A stretch of 64,000 nucleotides of DNA from Sphingomonas sp. 35-24ZXX. Its GTDB lineage: Bacteria; Pseudomonadota; Alphaproteobacteria; Sphingomonadales; Sphingomonadaceae. Location of the stretch: NCBI RefSeq assembly GCF_000786215.1, contig NZ_JROG01000008.1, positions 124,001 to 188,000 of the forward strand, in the 5' to 3' direction. Of this stretch, positions 1 through 8,414 are shown one piece after another. Under the pieces are notes generated by a model. The model saw nothing but the letters and a program-made list of their open reading frames with translations. It was not told the origin of the DNA and ran no database searches. A program made the translations under genes and the position numbers. Positions within the stretch are counted from its first letter, which is position 1, and each line of letters begins with the position of its first letter.

Positions 1-148
1 ATGGTCATGGCATGCGCTCTCCTTGGCAAGGCCCGGTCACCTTGATCGGCGGTACCGCATGCATGCAGGCCGCCATGGCGACTCAAGCTTGCGCGATGGT
101 CCCACGAAATGCTTGGAAAGAAAAGCGCGCAGCACCTATATCGCCGTC

Positions 149-439
149 ATGCCACGCTTTTCCAATCTCGATGATCCCGATTATGCCCGCTTTGCCTGGC
201 GCCGTTACTGGCGGGTCATGGGCTGGATGGGGGGCGTCACCGGTCTGGCGGTGGTGCTGACCCTGGCGGGGCTTTTCCTGCTGCACGGCACGGTGTCGAT
301 CCATCTGTATATTGCCGCAGCGTTGGGCGTGGGCTTTACCATGATGCTGACCGCGGCGCTGATGGGGCTGGTCTTCCTCTCCAGCGGCACCGGCCACGAC
401 GAATCGATCGATGACGCGCTCGATCCCGACGCACCTTGA
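149..439 (+). CDS. Small two-helix membrane protein, function unknown
   Basis: A 96-residue protein with an acidic/aromatic N-terminus (MPRFSNLDDPDYARFAWRRY) followed by two hydrophobic segments at about residues 26-45 and 52-78, and an acidic C-terminal tail ending DPDAP. It is predicted to be an inner-membrane protein. The longer frame from base 23 was rejected because its first 42 residues are Arg/His-rich and look non-coding; the ATG at 149 begins the protein-like part, although no good Shine-Dalgarno precedes it. It ends 14 bases before the thioesterase gene and is probably cotranscribed with it. I do not recognise a named family. Confidence 0.6.
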   Translation: MPRFSNLDDPDYARFAWRRYWRVMGWMGGVTGLAVVLTLAGLFLLHGTVSIHLYIAAALGVGFTMMLTAALMGLVFLSSGTGHDESIDDALDPDAP

Positions 440-453
440 GGGGGGACTGATCC

Positions 454-861
454 ATGGCTGAACTGACCGGGACGCTGGCCGCGGGCCGCGAGCCCATATT
501 GCGCGTCGTACCCGCACCATCAGACATCAATTCCAACGGCCATATCTTCGGCGGCTGGGTGCTGGCGCAGATGGATATCGCAGGCGGCATCATCGCCGGG
601 CACGAGGTGCAGGGGCCGTGTGCGACCGTCGCCATCGAGACGATGCAGTTCCTTGCGCCGATCCTGCTGCGCGACATCATCTCGATCTATGGCGAGGTCG
701 AACGCGTCGGCCGCACCTCGATCGCGATTCGGCTCGACGTGATCGCGACACGCGGCCGCGACGCGGAAGAGGTGCGTGTCACCAGCGGGCTGTTCACCTT
801 CGTCGCCCTGGACGAGAACCACCGTCCTCGTCCGATCGTGCGCGAGACCAAGCTGGTCTAG
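454..861 (+). CDS. Acyl-CoA thioesterase, YciA/hotdog family
   Basis: A 135-residue single hotdog domain, the usual length for YciA-type hydrolases that cleave cytosolic acyl-CoA thioesters. Visible signature: the stretch SDINSNGHIFGGWVLAQMD at about residues 23-41, carrying the Asn and the start of the hot-dog helix with the catalytic Asp typical of the group, then a central beta-sheet (VAIETMQFLAPIL). A GGGG-rich Shine-Dalgarno lies just before the ATG. The stop codon is shared head-on with the next gene: CTAG at 858-861 provides TAG on both strands. Chain-length preference cannot be told from sequence. Confidence 0.88.
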   Translation: MAELTGTLAAGREPILRVVPAPSDINSNGHIFGGWVLAQMDIAGGIIAGHEVQGPCATVAIETMQFLAPILLRDIISIYGEVERVGRTSIAIRLDVIATRGRDAEEVRVTSGLFTFVALDENHRPRPIVRETKLV

Positions 862-1628
862 CCCTGCCCGATCTGCCCGAGCAGATTGCCCACCGTCTGG
901 ATCAGCAGCGCAATATCGGCGTCGCGCGACAGGCGGTGGTCGCCATCCTTGATCAGCAGCAATTGCACATCGGTGCTGCGCAGCTGCTTTTGCGTTTCCA
1001 GCGCATATTGCCACGGCACATCGGCATCGGCCTGGCCGTGGATCAGCCGCACCGGGCCATCGAACGCGATCTCGCCGATCAGCACGCGGTTGCCCTCGCC
1101 CGACTGCCAGAAGCGGCGGGTGGTGACCATCGGCTCGGGGCCGTATGCGCTCGCCCGCTCCAGCCGCCCTTCGGTGAGGATGGTCATCTTCTCTTCCTGG
1201 GAAAAGCCCCACATCGTGAAGTCGGGCGCGGCGGCGATGCCGACCAGGCCAACCACGCGCTGCGGACGCGCCAGCGCTGCGAGCAGCGCGAGCCAGCCGC
1301 CCATCGACGACCCGATCAGCACCACCGGCCCGCTGGCCACGGTGTCGAGCAGCGCCAGCACATCGCCCAGCCAATCTGCCAGGGCCTGGTCCTCGAAAGC
1401 ACCGCTGCTCGCGCCGCACCCGGCATAATCGAAGCGCAGCATCGCCAGGCCCTGCCCCGCTGCCCACGCGTCCAGCGCCAGCGCCTTGGTGCCGGTCATG
1501 TCGCTGGCATAGCCGGGCAGGAAGACGAGCGTCGGCGCAGCCGCGCGCGCGGCGCTGGCGCGGCGGTGCTGATAGACGATCCGCGGCCGATCGGCCCGAT
1601 CGAGAAAGCTGATGGAAGGGTCTGTCAT
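858..1628 (-). CDS. Alpha/beta hydrolase (serine esterase-like)
   Basis: 256 residues with a full alpha/beta-hydrolase fold. The nucleophile elbow is GSSMGG (about residue 107), an oxyanion stretch FLPGYASDM lies near residue 40, an acidic residue sits in the HGQADADVP segment, and the His is in DGDHRLS near residue 230, so the Ser-Asp-His triad looks complete. No signal peptide, so it is cytosolic. The architecture resembles the small ABHD10-like acyl-protein thioesterase/esterase group, but substrate is unknown. Convergent with the thioesterase gene and followed upstream by an intergenic repeat. Confidence 0.85.
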   Translation of the reverse strand: MTDPSISFLDRADRPRIVYQHRRASAARAAAPTLVFLPGYASDMTGTKALALDAWAAGQGLAMLRFDYAGCGASSGAFEDQALADWLGDVLALLDTVASGPVVLIGSSMGGWLALLAALARPQRVVGLVGIAAAPDFTMWGFSQEEKMTILTEGRLERASAYGPEPMVTTRRFWQSGEGNRVLIGEIAFDGPVRLIHGQADADVPWQYALETQKQLRSTDVQLLLIKDGDHRLSRDADIALLIQTVGNLLGQIGQG

Positions 1629-1672
1629 GCCGGGTGTCTAGCGAAGCGAATGGGCCATGGCCAGCACCCCTT

Positions 1673-1807
1673 CTCTCCCCTCCCGCTGGCGGGAGGGGCA
1701 GGTTCAGCTTGCTGAACCGGGGTGGGCCGGGAGCGTGACGGACGATGCAGCCCCACCCCGTCTTCGCCTCTGGCTCAGCCACCCCTCCCGCAGCCGGGAG
1801 GGGAGAG
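1673..1807. repeat. Intergenic repeat with 13-bp terminal inverted repeats
   Basis: Between the hydrolase and hemH lies an element bounded by CTCTCCCCTCCCG (1673-1685) and its exact reverse complement (1795-1807). Inside are further hairpins: a CCCTCCCG/CGGGAGGG stem at the left end, GGTTCAGC/GCTGAACC near 1701-1718, and a GGGGTGG/CCACCCC pair. This resembles dispersed, non-coding palindromic elements common between sphingomonad genes; no reading frame is present. It may act as a transcription barrier between the two minus-strand genes. Confidence 0.7.
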
Positions 1808-1811
1808 ATGG

Positions 1812-2840
1812 TTAAATCCAGCCGCCCAGTTCGCGGCGGATCAGGGTTTCGAGCATGTCCATGCCTTCGGTGCTGGCATTGAGACAGGGCAGGTACGCGA
1901 ACTTTTCGCCGCCCGCGTGCTCGAACTGCTCGCGGCCCTGGATCGCCAGTTCCTCGAGCGTTTCGAGGCAATCGACCGAAAAGCCCGGCGCGATCACCGC
2001 GATGCGCTTGACGCCCTTCTTGCCCAGCGCCTCGAGCGTGGCGTCGGTCGCAGGCTCGAGCCATTTGGCGCGGCCGAAGCGCGACTGGAACGAGACGACA
2101 AGATTGCGCCCCATCGCCTCGGACAGCAGCCGCGCGGTCTTGCGGCACTGGCAGTGATAGGGATCGCCCAGATGCAGCGTGCGCAGCGGCATGCCGTGGA
2201 AGCTTGTGACGATCTCTTCGGGTTCGAAATCGAGCGAGGCGATGGCATGCTCGACATTGCGCTTGAGCGCATCGATATGCGCCGGATCATCGTGATAGGG
2301 CGGCAGGGTGCGGATCGCGGGTTGCCAGCGCATCGCCTGCAGCACCTCGAACGCCTTGTCGTTGGCGGTGCCGGTGGTCGCGCCCGAATACTGCGGATAG
2401 AGCGGCGCGAGCAGGATGCGATCGCACCCGGCGTCCTTCATCGCCTTGATCCGTGATTCGATCGACGGCTGGCCATAGCGCATCGCGTAATCGGTCAGCA
2501 CCTTGTCGCCCAGCCGGGTCTTCAGCGCCTCGGCCTGGCGACGCGAGTAGACCGCGAGCGGCGAACCCTGGTCGGTCCAGACCTCGGCATAAGCGGCGGC
2601 CGATTTCTGCGGGCGGGTGTTGAGGATCACCCCGCGCAGCAGCGGCTGCCAGACGATCGCGGGGATTTCGACCACGCGCTTGTCGGAGAGGAACTCGCCC
2701 AGATAGTCGCGCACCGCCTTGGTGGTGGGGGCCGCCGGGGTGCCTAAGTTGATCAGCAGCACGCCGACGCGCGGCTGCACGATGGCCGGGTGATCGGCGG
2801 GCGGGGTCATGCCCGACATCGATATCTCGATCTCGCTCAC
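1812..2840 (-). CDS. hemH: Ferrochelatase
   Basis: Inserts Fe2+ into protoporphyrin IX, the last step of protoheme synthesis. The 342-residue protein shows family landmarks in order: GVLLINLGTP near the N-terminus, LYPQYSGATT, SFHGMPLR with the metal-binding/catalytic His, the DPYHCQC segment, FQSRFGRAKWLEP, and PGFSVDCLETLEE with the conserved acidic residues. I chose the GTG at 2840, which overlaps the stop of the upstream oxidoreductase (GTGA) and is preceded by AGGTGG; the ATG at 2819 has no comparable ribosome site. hemE and hemJ lie 32 kb away beside the putative origin. Confidence 0.95.
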   Translation of the reverse strand: MSEIEISMSGMTPPADHPAIVQPRVGVLLINLGTPAAPTTKAVRDYLGEFLSDKRVVEIPAIVWQPLLRGVILNTRPQKSAAAYAEVWTDQGSPLAVYSRRQAEALKTRLGDKVLTDYAMRYGQPSIESRIKAMKDAGCDRILLAPLYPQYSGATTGTANDKAFEVLQAMRWQPAIRTLPPYHDDPAHIDALKRNVEHAIASLDFEPEEIVTSFHGMPLRTLHLGDPYHCQCRKTARLLSEAMGRNLVVSFQSRFGRAKWLEPATDATLEALGKKGVKRIAVIAPGFSVDCLETLEELAIQGREQFEHAGGEKFAYLPCLNASTEGMDMLETLIRRELGGWI

Positions 2841-5140
2841 AGGCCACCTGACAGCAAGGGCAGCTGGCGCAGACGCAGGCCCGTGGCAGAGGCCAGCGCA
2901 TTGGCGATCGCCGGCGCGACGGCAGGCACGCCGATCTCGCCCAGCCCCGCGGGCGGCTCCTGGCTTTCGATAAAGTCCACGCGGATCTCCGGAATGTCGG
3001 CCAGTAGCGGCAAGGAAAGGTCTCTCAAGGTGCGGGCGTCGGGATAGCCGTCGGACCAGCCGGTCGCGCACCCCATTGCCATGGCAAGGCCGAATATCAT
3101 GCCGCCCTCGATCTGTTGCAAGGCTATGTCGTGATTGATGATGCGTCCGGCATCGACCACCGCCGACAGCCGCTCGACCTGAAAGCCGCTTCGCGCGGCG
3201 CTTCCGTCGGCTCCATCACTGGCGCGCGACGCGCTGGCGATGACCGCGATATGCGCGCCGTTCCAGCTGCAGCAGGCCACGCCCTGGCCGCTGTTGTCGA
3301 GCCCGCCATCCCATTCGGCCAGCCCCGCCACGCGCGTCAGGCAGTTGGCAAGGCGAATATTCTGCCCCAGCATCTGCACCCGGTAGGACAGAGGCTCGCG
3401 GCGGGCGCGGCCTGCGAGTTCGTCGATGAACGATTCGGTGACGAACACGCCATAGCTCGCCGAATTGCCGCGCCAGCGCCCGGTGGGAATATCGATCCGC
3501 ACCGGATAATGATCGATCGCCAGATTCGCGATGTCATACGGCACCATCGCGCCCGACACCGCCATCAAGTCCGCATCGCCGCTGGTCGCATCGATCGCGG
3601 CAGTGCCATGGCTATCGTTGAACAGTCGCCGCGCGAATTCGCGCGCGCTGGGCGGGCAGGCGATCTTGACCGACAGCGCGGTGATATTGGCCTGCGCATC
3701 GGTGAGCGCGGCGACGCGCGCGGCGACCGGGGTGCGCACCGGATCGCGCACCGCCTCTTCCTGGCGCGAGCGGATCAGCTGCACCGGGCGGCGAAGGTCG
3801 CGCGCCAGCACGGCCGCGGCCGCGACCAGATCGTCATCGAGCCGCCGGTCGAACGATCCGCCTGCGGGCATCGGGTAGATCTGGACATTGGCGGCTGGAA
3901 TGCCGAGCGCCGCAGCGGCACGGCGGCGCGCGACCTGCGGCGCCTGGCTCGCCACCCACAATTCCAGCCGGTTGTTGGCAAAGCGCGCGGTGACCGCGCC
4001 GGTCTCGGGCGTGGCATGCGGCGCGGCGGCGATGGCATAGCGTGCCGCCAGCCCTTTTCCGGCGGTAAAGCCAGCATCCTCCTCGCCCCGCGCGATCAGG
4101 CGATAGCCGTTGCGCCCGCCCTTTTCGGGACCATCGAGCGCCTTGTCGAGCAATTCGGCGATGTCATGGCCGCTGCGCCGATTGCCGATATGGCGAAACC
4201 GCGGGCGCAGAGTGCGGACCGCCTTGTCGGCCGCCCACCAGCTGGTCGCGACTGCCGCGACCCAATCGTCGCCCTTGAGGATATCGATCAGCCCGGTGAT
4301 GCCGTCGGCGGGCTTGCGGTCGACGCTGACCAAAGCCACCACGCCCACCGGACCCTGGCGGATCGCGGCATAGACCATGTCGGGCAGGCGGATGTCTCCG
4401 GCAAAGCTGGCGCTGCCATCGACCTTGCCGGGCAGATCGAGCCGCGCGAACGGCGGCGCATCGCCAATCGGTTCGGCGCGGACATTGCCGGGCAAGGTGG
4501 TGCGCAAGGGTGCAGGATCGGGCACCGGATAATCCACCGCTTCGGCGGCGAGCTCAGCAAAGCGCAGCTTCTCGTTGCCCCACACGACAAAGCCGTCGCG
4601 CGTGTCGGTCTCTTCTACCGCCGCGCCCCAGCGGTCCGCCGCCGCCTGGCAGAGCAAGGAACGCGCGGTGGCGGCTGCGGCGCGATAGCCAGGCTCGTAG
4701 GCGGTGATCTCGGTATCGCCTGCGGTCACAACAAAATCGCGCATCGTTGCCCAGCGCCGGACCAGGATGTCGTTCTCGTCAGGCTTCAGCCCCAGCACCG
4801 GGGGCAGTAACAGGGGTGCCCATTCGCTGGCGAGCTGCGTGTTGGCGAACACCGGTGCGGGCGGCGCGGCTTCCAGCGCGATCGTGCGCCAGTCCGCGCC
4901 CAGCTCTTCCGCGACGATCTGCGCCAGCACGGTGCCCACCCCCTGGCCCATTTCGCAGTGCGGGTTGCTGACGATCACCGTGCCGTTTGCAGCGATGCGC
5001 AGATATGCGCCGAACACCGCCTCGTCGCCGATCCATGCGGGCGGATTGTCATAGCGACGCGGCCACAGCGCCCACGCAATGGTGAGGCCCGTGCCCGCGG
5101 CCGCCGTGACCAGCAGCCCGCGCCGCGTGATCTGCACCAT
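2837..5140 (-). CDS. Molybdenum hydroxylase large subunit, IorB-like, Tat-exported
   Basis: 767 residues of the xanthine dehydrogenase/isoquinoline 1-oxidoreductase beta-subunit type, which binds molybdopterin cofactor and hydroxylates aromatic N-heterocycles or aldehydes. The N-terminus has twin arginines at residues 6-7 followed by a hydrophobic helix, as in periplasmic members. Other landmarks are CEMGQGVGT near residue 59, the GGSFDRR segment, GRWRGNSASYGVF, and the C-terminal PPAGLGEIGVPAVAPAIANAL block. The [2Fe-2S] partner (IorA-like) is not adjacent, and upstream is mrp, an Fe-S carrier, two bases away. Substrate is unknown. Start is at ATG 5140; an upstream extension in this frame merely overlaps mrp. 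Confidence 0.85.
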   Translation of the reverse strand: MVQITRRGLLVTAAAGTGLTIAWALWPRRYDNPPAWIGDEAVFGAYLRIAANGTVIVSNPHCEMGQGVGTVLAQIVAEELGADWRTIALEAAPPAPVFANTQLASEWAPLLLPPVLGLKPDENDILVRRWATMRDFVVTAGDTEITAYEPGYRAAAATARSLLCQAAADRWGAAVEETDTRDGFVVWGNEKLRFAELAAEAVDYPVPDPAPLRTTLPGNVRAEPIGDAPPFARLDLPGKVDGSASFAGDIRLPDMVYAAIRQGPVGVVALVSVDRKPADGITGLIDILKGDDWVAAVATSWWAADKAVRTLRPRFRHIGNRRSGHDIAELLDKALDGPEKGGRNGYRLIARGEEDAGFTAGKGLAARYAIAAAPHATPETGAVTARFANNRLELWVASQAPQVARRRAAAALGIPAANVQIYPMPAGGSFDRRLDDDLVAAAAVLARDLRRPVQLIRSRQEEAVRDPVRTPVAARVAALTDAQANITALSVKIACPPSAREFARRLFNDSHGTAAIDATSGDADLMAVSGAMVPYDIANLAIDHYPVRIDIPTGRWRGNSASYGVFVTESFIDELAGRARREPLSYRVQMLGQNIRLANCLTRVAGLAEWDGGLDNSGQGVACCSWNGAHIAVIASASRASDGADGSAARSGFQVERLSAVVDAGRIINHDIALQQIEGGMIFGLAMAMGCATGWSDGYPDARTLRDLSLPLLADIPEIRVDFIESQEPPAGLGEIGVPAVAPAIANALASATGLRLRQLPLLSGGL

Positions 5141-5142
5141 GG

Positions 5143-6123
5143 CTAGCTTGCCGATCCGAACCGATTGTCGATCCAGGTCGAGATACGCCCAGCGATGGCG
5201 GCAAAGCTGTCCGAAATCAGCCCCTCGCCCGATGCCGGCGGAACGCCCGCATCGCTGGACCGGCGGATCACCATGTCGAGCGGAACGCGGCCTAGGAACG
5301 GCAGGTTCATCGACTTGGCCGCCGCTTCCGCGCCGCCGATGCCGAACGGATCGGACAATTCGCCGCAATGCGGGCAGACATAGCCCGCCATGTTCTCGAT
5401 CAGGCCGATGATCGGGACGCTGCCCTGTTCGAACAGGCTGATCGCGCGCACCGCGTCCATCAGCGCCAGATCCTGCGGGGTGGACACGATCACCGCGCCC
5501 GCCGGCTTGTGCTTCTGCAGCATCGACAGCTGGACATCGCCGGTGCCCGGGGGCAGGTCGACGATGATGTCGGTGACATCGCCCCAGTGGGCATTGATCA
5601 GCTGGTCGAGCGCCTTGCCCGCCATCGGTCCGCGCCACGCAATCGCCTGGCCCTGCGGCACGATATGGCCCATCGAGAGCAGCGGAACGCCATAATCATT
5701 GGGCACCGGCACCAGCTTTTCGTCGCGCGCTGTGGGCTTCACATCCTCGCAGTCGAACAGCCGGGGCTGGCTGGGCCCGTAGATATCCGCATCGACCAGC
5801 CCGACCTTGCGCCCGGCGCGGTGCAGCGCGACCGCCAGATTGGCCGAGAAGGTCGATTTGCCGACCCCGCCCTTTCCCGATCCGACCGCGATCAGCCGCG
5901 GCGGACGGCGTTCGGCGGTCATCGCCACCTGCACCTTGGTCACGCCTTCGAGCTTCAGCAATGTGCCCTTGAGCGCGATTTCCATCCGATCGCGCGCCAG
6001 GGAATCGAGCCCGGCGACATCCAGCACCAGCGACACCACGCCGCCTTCGCGCAGCTTGACCGCGCTTGCCCTGCCCTCGCTGGCGGCCGCTGCTGCGGCT
6101 GCGATATCGTTCAGCTCTGCCAT
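5143..6123 (-). CDS. mrp: Mrp/ApbC-type Fe-S cluster carrier ATPase
   Basis: 326-residue P-loop ATPase of the Mrp/NBP35 family, which holds and delivers [4Fe-4S] clusters in the cytosol. The deviant Walker A GSGKGGVGKS is at residues 81-90, DADIYGPSQP at 111-120, DLPPGTGD near 190, and the cluster-binding CPHC pair at 250-253. The N-terminal DUF59-like region (1-70) is short and Ala-rich at its start. It reads into the molybdenum hydroxylase gene with a two-base gap, so the two are probably cotranscribed; that enzyme class needs Fe-S clusters, though its cluster subunit is not here. Confidence 0.93.
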   Translation of the reverse strand: MAELNDIAAAAAAASEGRASAVKLREGGVVSLVLDVAGLDSLARDRMEIALKGTLLKLEGVTKVQVAMTAERRPPRLIAVGSGKGGVGKSTFSANLAVALHRAGRKVGLVDADIYGPSQPRLFDCEDVKPTARDEKLVPVPNDYGVPLLSMGHIVPQGQAIAWRGPMAGKALDQLINAHWGDVTDIIVDLPPGTGDVQLSMLQKHKPAGAVIVSTPQDLALMDAVRAISLFEQGSVPIIGLIENMAGYVCPHCGELSDPFGIGGAEAAAKSMNLPFLGRVPLDMVIRRSSDAGVPPASGEGLISDSFAAIAGRISTWIDNRFGSAS

Positions 6124-6323
6124 AAGTCCCCTTAGCGCATAATGCGGCGCACCATCGTCAGGCAAGCCTTGCTGCCCCCACGCCGGCGCCTGCATGCCCT
6201 CCGCCTAGACGAAATGCGCGTCCACGCAAAACAGATGCGCATGTAACCCCTGTTTTTTGCGCATTCACGCCCTATAAAGACAGCATGACAAGACTGACCG
6301 GCTGGTTTCCCCGCATATTGACG

Positions 6324-7415
6324 ATGGCCAATAATAGCCCCTGGGGCAACGGATCGGGAGGTTCGGGCGGCTCGGGCGATTCCGGCTCCGGCGGCAATGA
6401 GGGCGGCGGCCCGCGCAACCCATGGCAACCGGCTGGCAACAGCACGCCGGGCGGTCGCAAGACATCGAACATCGAAGAGCTGTTCAAGCGGCGCGGCGGT
6501 GGCGGCGGCGGCTTTGGTGGCGGCGGCTTTGGCGGCCTGCCCAAGCGGCCCAACGGCAAGAGCTATCTGCCGATCGCCATCGGCCTGATCTTCGTGCTGT
6601 GGCTGCTCCTCACCAGCATTCACCGTGTCGGCCCGCAAGAGCGCGGCGTCGTCTCGTTCCTGGGATCGTATTCGCGCACGCTGGAACCCGGTATCGCGTT
6701 GACCCTGCCCTCGCCGCTCGAATCGTTCGACGCGGTGGATGTGCAGAACATCCGCACCATCGACATTCCCGCCGCCGGCACGCAGGAAAACCTGATCCTG
6801 ACCGGCGACCAGAACCTGGTCGATCTGGCCTATTCGGTGCGCTGGACGATTAAGGACCCGACGCTCTACCTGTTCCAGCTGGCCGATCCCGAAGCCACGA
6901 TCCGCGAGGCGGCGGAAGCCGCGATGCGCGCCAGTGTTGCCGAAGTGACGTTGGACGATGCCATCGGCCCCGGCCGCATCGAGGTCGAGCAGAAGGTCGA
7001 GCAGCGGATGAAGGAGCTGCTCGACGGCTATCGCTCGGGCATCCAGGTGCAGGGCGTCGCGATCAAGAAGGCCGACCCTCCCGAAGCGGTGAACGAGGCG
7101 TTCAAGGCGGTGTCCGCCGCGCAGCAGGAAGCGCAGACCTATCTCAACGAGGCGCGCGCCTATGCCCAGCAGTTGACCGCTGCCGCACAGGGCGAAGCTG
7201 CTGCGTTCGACAAGGTGTACGAGGAATATCGCCTCGCGCCCGATGTGACCCGTCGGCGCATGTATTACGAGACCATGGAGCGCGTGCTGTCCAAGCTTGA
7301 CAAGACGATCATCGAACCGGGCAACGTGACCCCGTATCTGCCGCTCCCCGAGCTGCGCAAGAAGGTGCAGGAAACCCCGCCGCAAACCCCCGCCCAGCAG
7401 GGAGGGACACGCTGA
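6324..7415 (+). CDS. hflK: HflK, membrane prohibitin-like subunit of the FtsH protease complex
   Basis: 363 residues. A long Gly/Ser/Asn-rich N-terminus (about 1-70) precedes one transmembrane helix (YLPIAIGLIFVLWLLL), followed by the SPFH/prohibitin domain (from RVGPQERGVVSFLG) and a charged coiled-coil tail. HflK and HflC form a periplasm-facing assembly that modulates FtsH. The gene is translationally coupled to hflC (TGATG). I prefer ATG 6324 (MANNSPWGNG, like other HflK starts); ATG 6285 would add 13 residues and cannot be excluded. Divergent from mrp across about 200 bases that must hold both promoters. Confidence 0.93.
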   Translation: MANNSPWGNGSGGSGGSGDSGSGGNEGGGPRNPWQPAGNSTPGGRKTSNIEELFKRRGGGGGGFGGGGFGGLPKRPNGKSYLPIAIGLIFVLWLLLTSIHRVGPQERGVVSFLGSYSRTLEPGIALTLPSPLESFDAVDVQNIRTIDIPAAGTQENLILTGDQNLVDLAYSVRWTIKDPTLYLFQLADPEATIREAAEAAMRASVAEVTLDDAIGPGRIEVEQKVEQRMKELLDGYRSGIQVQGVAIKKADPPEAVNEAFKAVSAAQQEAQTYLNEARAYAQQLTAAAQGEAAAFDKVYEEYRLAPDVTRRRMYYETMERVLSKLDKTIIEPGNVTPYLPLPELRKKVQETPPQTPAQQGGTR

Positions 7416-8266
7416 TGAACAGTCTGATGCAACGCCCGATGCTGCTGCTCGGCCTGCTGGCGCTGGTGCTGATCGTGCTGGCGAGTTCGGTGGCGATCGT
7501 GCCCGAAACCAAGCAGGCGGTGATCGTTCGCTTCGGCCAGCCGGTGCGCACCTTCAACGTCTATCGCGAGAATGAGGAGTTCGGCCAGACCGGCGCCGGT
7601 CTGATCGCGCGCATTCCGTTTGCCGAGCAGATCGTCTGGATCGACAAGCGCGTCATCGCGGTCGAAATGGAGCAGCAGCAGGTGCTCTCCACCGACCAGC
7701 TGCGGCTGGAGGTCGATGCCTATGCCCGCTTCCGCATCGTCGACCCCGAGCGGATGTACGTTTCTGCCGGCAGCGTCGAGCGCGTCGCCGCCGAACTGCG
7801 CCCGATCCTGGGCTCGGCCTTGCGCAACGAGCTGGGCAAGCGCCAGTTTGCCGCGCTGCTGAGCCCCGAGCGCGGCGGCATCATGGACCGCATCCAGGCA
7901 GGCCTTGACCGGATTGCCGCGCAGTACGGCGCGCAGATCGTCGATGTGCAGATCAAGCGCGCCGACCTGCCGCAGGGCACGCCGCTGCAGAGCGCCTTCC
8001 AGCGGATGCGCACCGCGCGCGAGCAGGAAGCCCGCACCATCACCGCGCAGGGTCAAAAGAACGCGCAGATCATCCGGGCAGAGGCCGATGCATCCGCATC
8101 GCGTACCTATGCCAACAGCTTCGGCAAGGATGCCTCGTTCTACGAATTCTATCGTGCCATGCAGAGCTATGAGCGGACGTTCCTGGGCGGATCGGGCGAA
8201 ACCTCGATCATCCTGTCGCCGAACAACGAGTATCTGCGGGAATTCCAGGGTCGGGGAAATCGCTGA
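7415..8266 (+). CDS. hflC: HflC, membrane prohibitin-like partner of HflK
   Basis: 283 residues: an N-terminal transmembrane helix (about 9-29), then the SPFH domain beginning VPETKQAVIVRFGQP, and a helical C-terminal region with the REQEARTITAQGQKNAQIIRAEA-type heptads seen in HflC (only part quoted is diagnostic: ARTITAQGQ). Its ATG overlaps the hflK stop by one base and is preceded by GGAGGG, so the two subunits are made in fixed ratio. Together with degP downstream this is an envelope protein quality-control operon, although a 148-base gap with a strong hairpin separates degP. Confidence 0.93.
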   Translation: MNSLMQRPMLLLGLLALVLIVLASSVAIVPETKQAVIVRFGQPVRTFNVYRENEEFGQTGAGLIARIPFAEQIVWIDKRVIAVEMEQQQVLSTDQLRLEVDAYARFRIVDPERMYVSAGSVERVAAELRPILGSALRNELGKRQFAALLSPERGGIMDRIQAGLDRIAAQYGAQIVDVQIKRADLPQGTPLQSAFQRMRTAREQEARTITAQGQKNAQIIRAEADASASRTYANSFGKDASFYEFYRAMQSYERTFLGGSGETSIILSPNNEYLREFQGRGNR

Positions 8267-8270
8267 ATCT

Positions 8271-8297
8271 GTGCGGCGCGGGTAACGCGCGCCGCAC
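8271..8297 (+). other. Strong GC hairpin after hflC
   Basis: GTGCGGCGCG (8271-8280) and CGCGCCGCAC (8288-8297) form a perfect 10-bp stem with a 7-base loop five bases past the hflC stop. There is no U-run after it, so it is not a textbook intrinsic terminator; it could stabilise the hflKC message or help Rho-dependent termination before degP. Confidence 0.5.
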
Positions 8298-8414
8298 CAT
8301 TCAATCTGCGTTCAGGCGTGGATTGCAAACCGGAACTGCCATCGTTTGCGCCGCAGATGCGGCGGTCTGGGGCAGGCTGGTGGACGCGTCTTGAGAGATG
8401 AAGAGGATATATAC

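Noticed and set aside
1-148. A gene fragment entering from the left edge
   Set aside because: Short in-frame ATGs exist but the translations are Arg/His-rich and show no motif; nothing can be supported.
520-2148. A 542-codon minus-strand frame
   Set aside because: It crosses the thioesterase, the hydrolase and the start of hemH in the wrong frame, including an intergenic repeat.
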